A stretch of 64,000 nt of DNA from Streptomyces sp. NBC_01298 (GTDB lineage Bacteria; Actinomycetota; Actinomycetes; Streptomycetales; Streptomycetaceae): assembly GCF_035978755.1 (NCBI RefSeq), contig NZ_CP108414.1:7006001-7070000 (forward strand). Reading direction: 5' to 3'. A program made the position numbers and the translations under genes. The number at the start of each line of letters is the position of its first letter. Within the stretch, counting starts at the first letter, position 1. The notes beneath the pieces were generated by a model. That model worked only from the letters and a program-made list of their open reading frames with translations, ran no database searches and was not told where the DNA came from. Positions 63,579-64,000 of this stretch are shown piece after piece.

Positions 63579-63992
63579 TCAGGCCAGCAGCGCCGCCAGT
63601 CCGGCCGCCGAGCGGGCCTGGGCCTCCAAGGCGTCGAGGGCCCGCACCGCCTCGGCGGCCGCCTCCGGATCGGTGCCGGCGAGCCCGCTCGCGGCGAACT
63701 CGTCCTCGTCCAGCCGCAGTACGGAGCTCCCGTCGGCGGACACCCACAGGTCCAGGTCCAGGTCCTCGACCGTGATCACCCCGTCCTCCACCGAGGCCGG
63801 CCGGGTCACGTCGCAGTACCAGCCCTTGAGGACGCCCCCGCCCGTCCTCACCTCCTTGACCGCGTACCAGCGGTCGCGCCAGAAGTGCTCGGTGAACACG
63901 TCGCCCGGCTCGAAGCGGACGAAGCCGAAGTCCCGTACCCCGGGGGCCGCCCAGGGCGCCCGTACGGTGATCCGGGTGCCCGTGTCGGCCAC
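63579..63992 (-). CDS. DUF402-family protein (start uncertain at window edge)
   Basis: 137 residues from a GTG at 63992. The frame stays open to the right edge, so the true start may lie outside the window. RFEPGDVFTEHFWRDRWYAVKEVRTGGGVLKGWYCDVTRPASVEDGVITVEDLDLDLWVSADG is the core of the DUF402/FomD-like barrel, with the conserved Asp residues thought to bind divalent metal. Related proteins hydrolyse nucleotides or nucleotidylated phosphonates. A C-terminal helix rich in Ala follows. Confidence 0.8.
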   Translation of the reverse strand: MADTGTRITVRAPWAAPGVRDFGFVRFEPGDVFTEHFWRDRWYAVKEVRTGGGVLKGWYCDVTRPASVEDGVITVEDLDLDLWVSADGSSVLRLDEDEFAASGLAGTDPEAAAEAVRALDALEAQARSAAGLAALLA

Positions 63993-64000
63993 CGGCTCGG

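Overview
The window is a high-GC actinobacterial chromosome segment, almost certainly from Streptomyces. The evidence is strongly GC-biased third codon positions, many GTG and 4-bp-overlapping starts, long GC-rich hairpins, and the gene order pyrG - nudix - ald - parA - scpA - scpB - rluB - tyrA - cmk - plsC - der. Family-typical Streptomyces proteins are also present (streptogrisin proteases, Rpf-type secreted glycosidase, SepF paralogue, Fxs RiPP genes). I see no rRNA, tRNA, insertion sequence, prophage or CRISPR array.

Layout. 1-24.4 kb is core: a partial GH15 hydrolase, CTP synthase, a nudix hydrolase, an NB-ARC/TPR protein, alanine dehydrogenase, an orphan ParA with a small RHH-like partner, ScpAB and RluB with a repetitive Gly/Tyr/Arg tail. 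A tightly overlapping NAD-salvage operon follows (pnuC-nadR-nrtR-ADP-ribosylglycohydrolase), behind a perfect 23-bp palindrome that fits an NrtR operator. Then come two COG3541-type nucleotidyltransferases (one internally deleted), a Rieske lipoprotein, TyrA, Cmk, PlsC and Der. 24.4-36.1 kb is a mixed set: two hypothetical proteins, Rpf, an MFS exporter, a GT-C/PIG-V-like membrane protein, a PAP2 phosphatase, a WYL regulator, an acyl-CoA dehydrogenase, SepF and a DUF5685 protein with a cysteine-rich tail. 36.4-39.0 kb holds two tandem streptogrisin transcription units.

39.0-49.4 kb is the most interesting region. Reading right to left it carries an FxSxx-COOH RiPP locus: a 54-residue precursor ending Phe-Asn-Ser-Ala-Leu (fxsA), the radical SAM/SPASM maturase (fxsB), an AAC(3)-family acetyltransferase, a TIR-like protein (fxsC), and a 1343-residue MinD-like ATPase/TIR/NB-ARC/TPR protein (fxsT). 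A DUF4231/SLATT-like membrane protein follows, and a SLOG-family protein faces it. So a peptide-modification pathway sits beside parts typical of nucleotide-signalling conflict systems. fxsC and fxsT each carry an in-frame TTA codon, the only two I noticed in the window, which suggests control by the bldA tRNA.

49.8-64 kb holds an alpha/beta hydrolase, a bifunctional AdhE behind a Rex-type operator, a TetR/NCS1 permease/amidohydrolase cluster with paired TetR operators, a remnant of a VWA/DUF2201 gene, an AAA ATPase, an acetate-transporter-family protein with a DUF3533-like partner, a secreted lipase, a sortase-anchored AA10 LPMO and a DUF402 protein at the right edge. All family calls come from reading the translations by eye; no database search was run.
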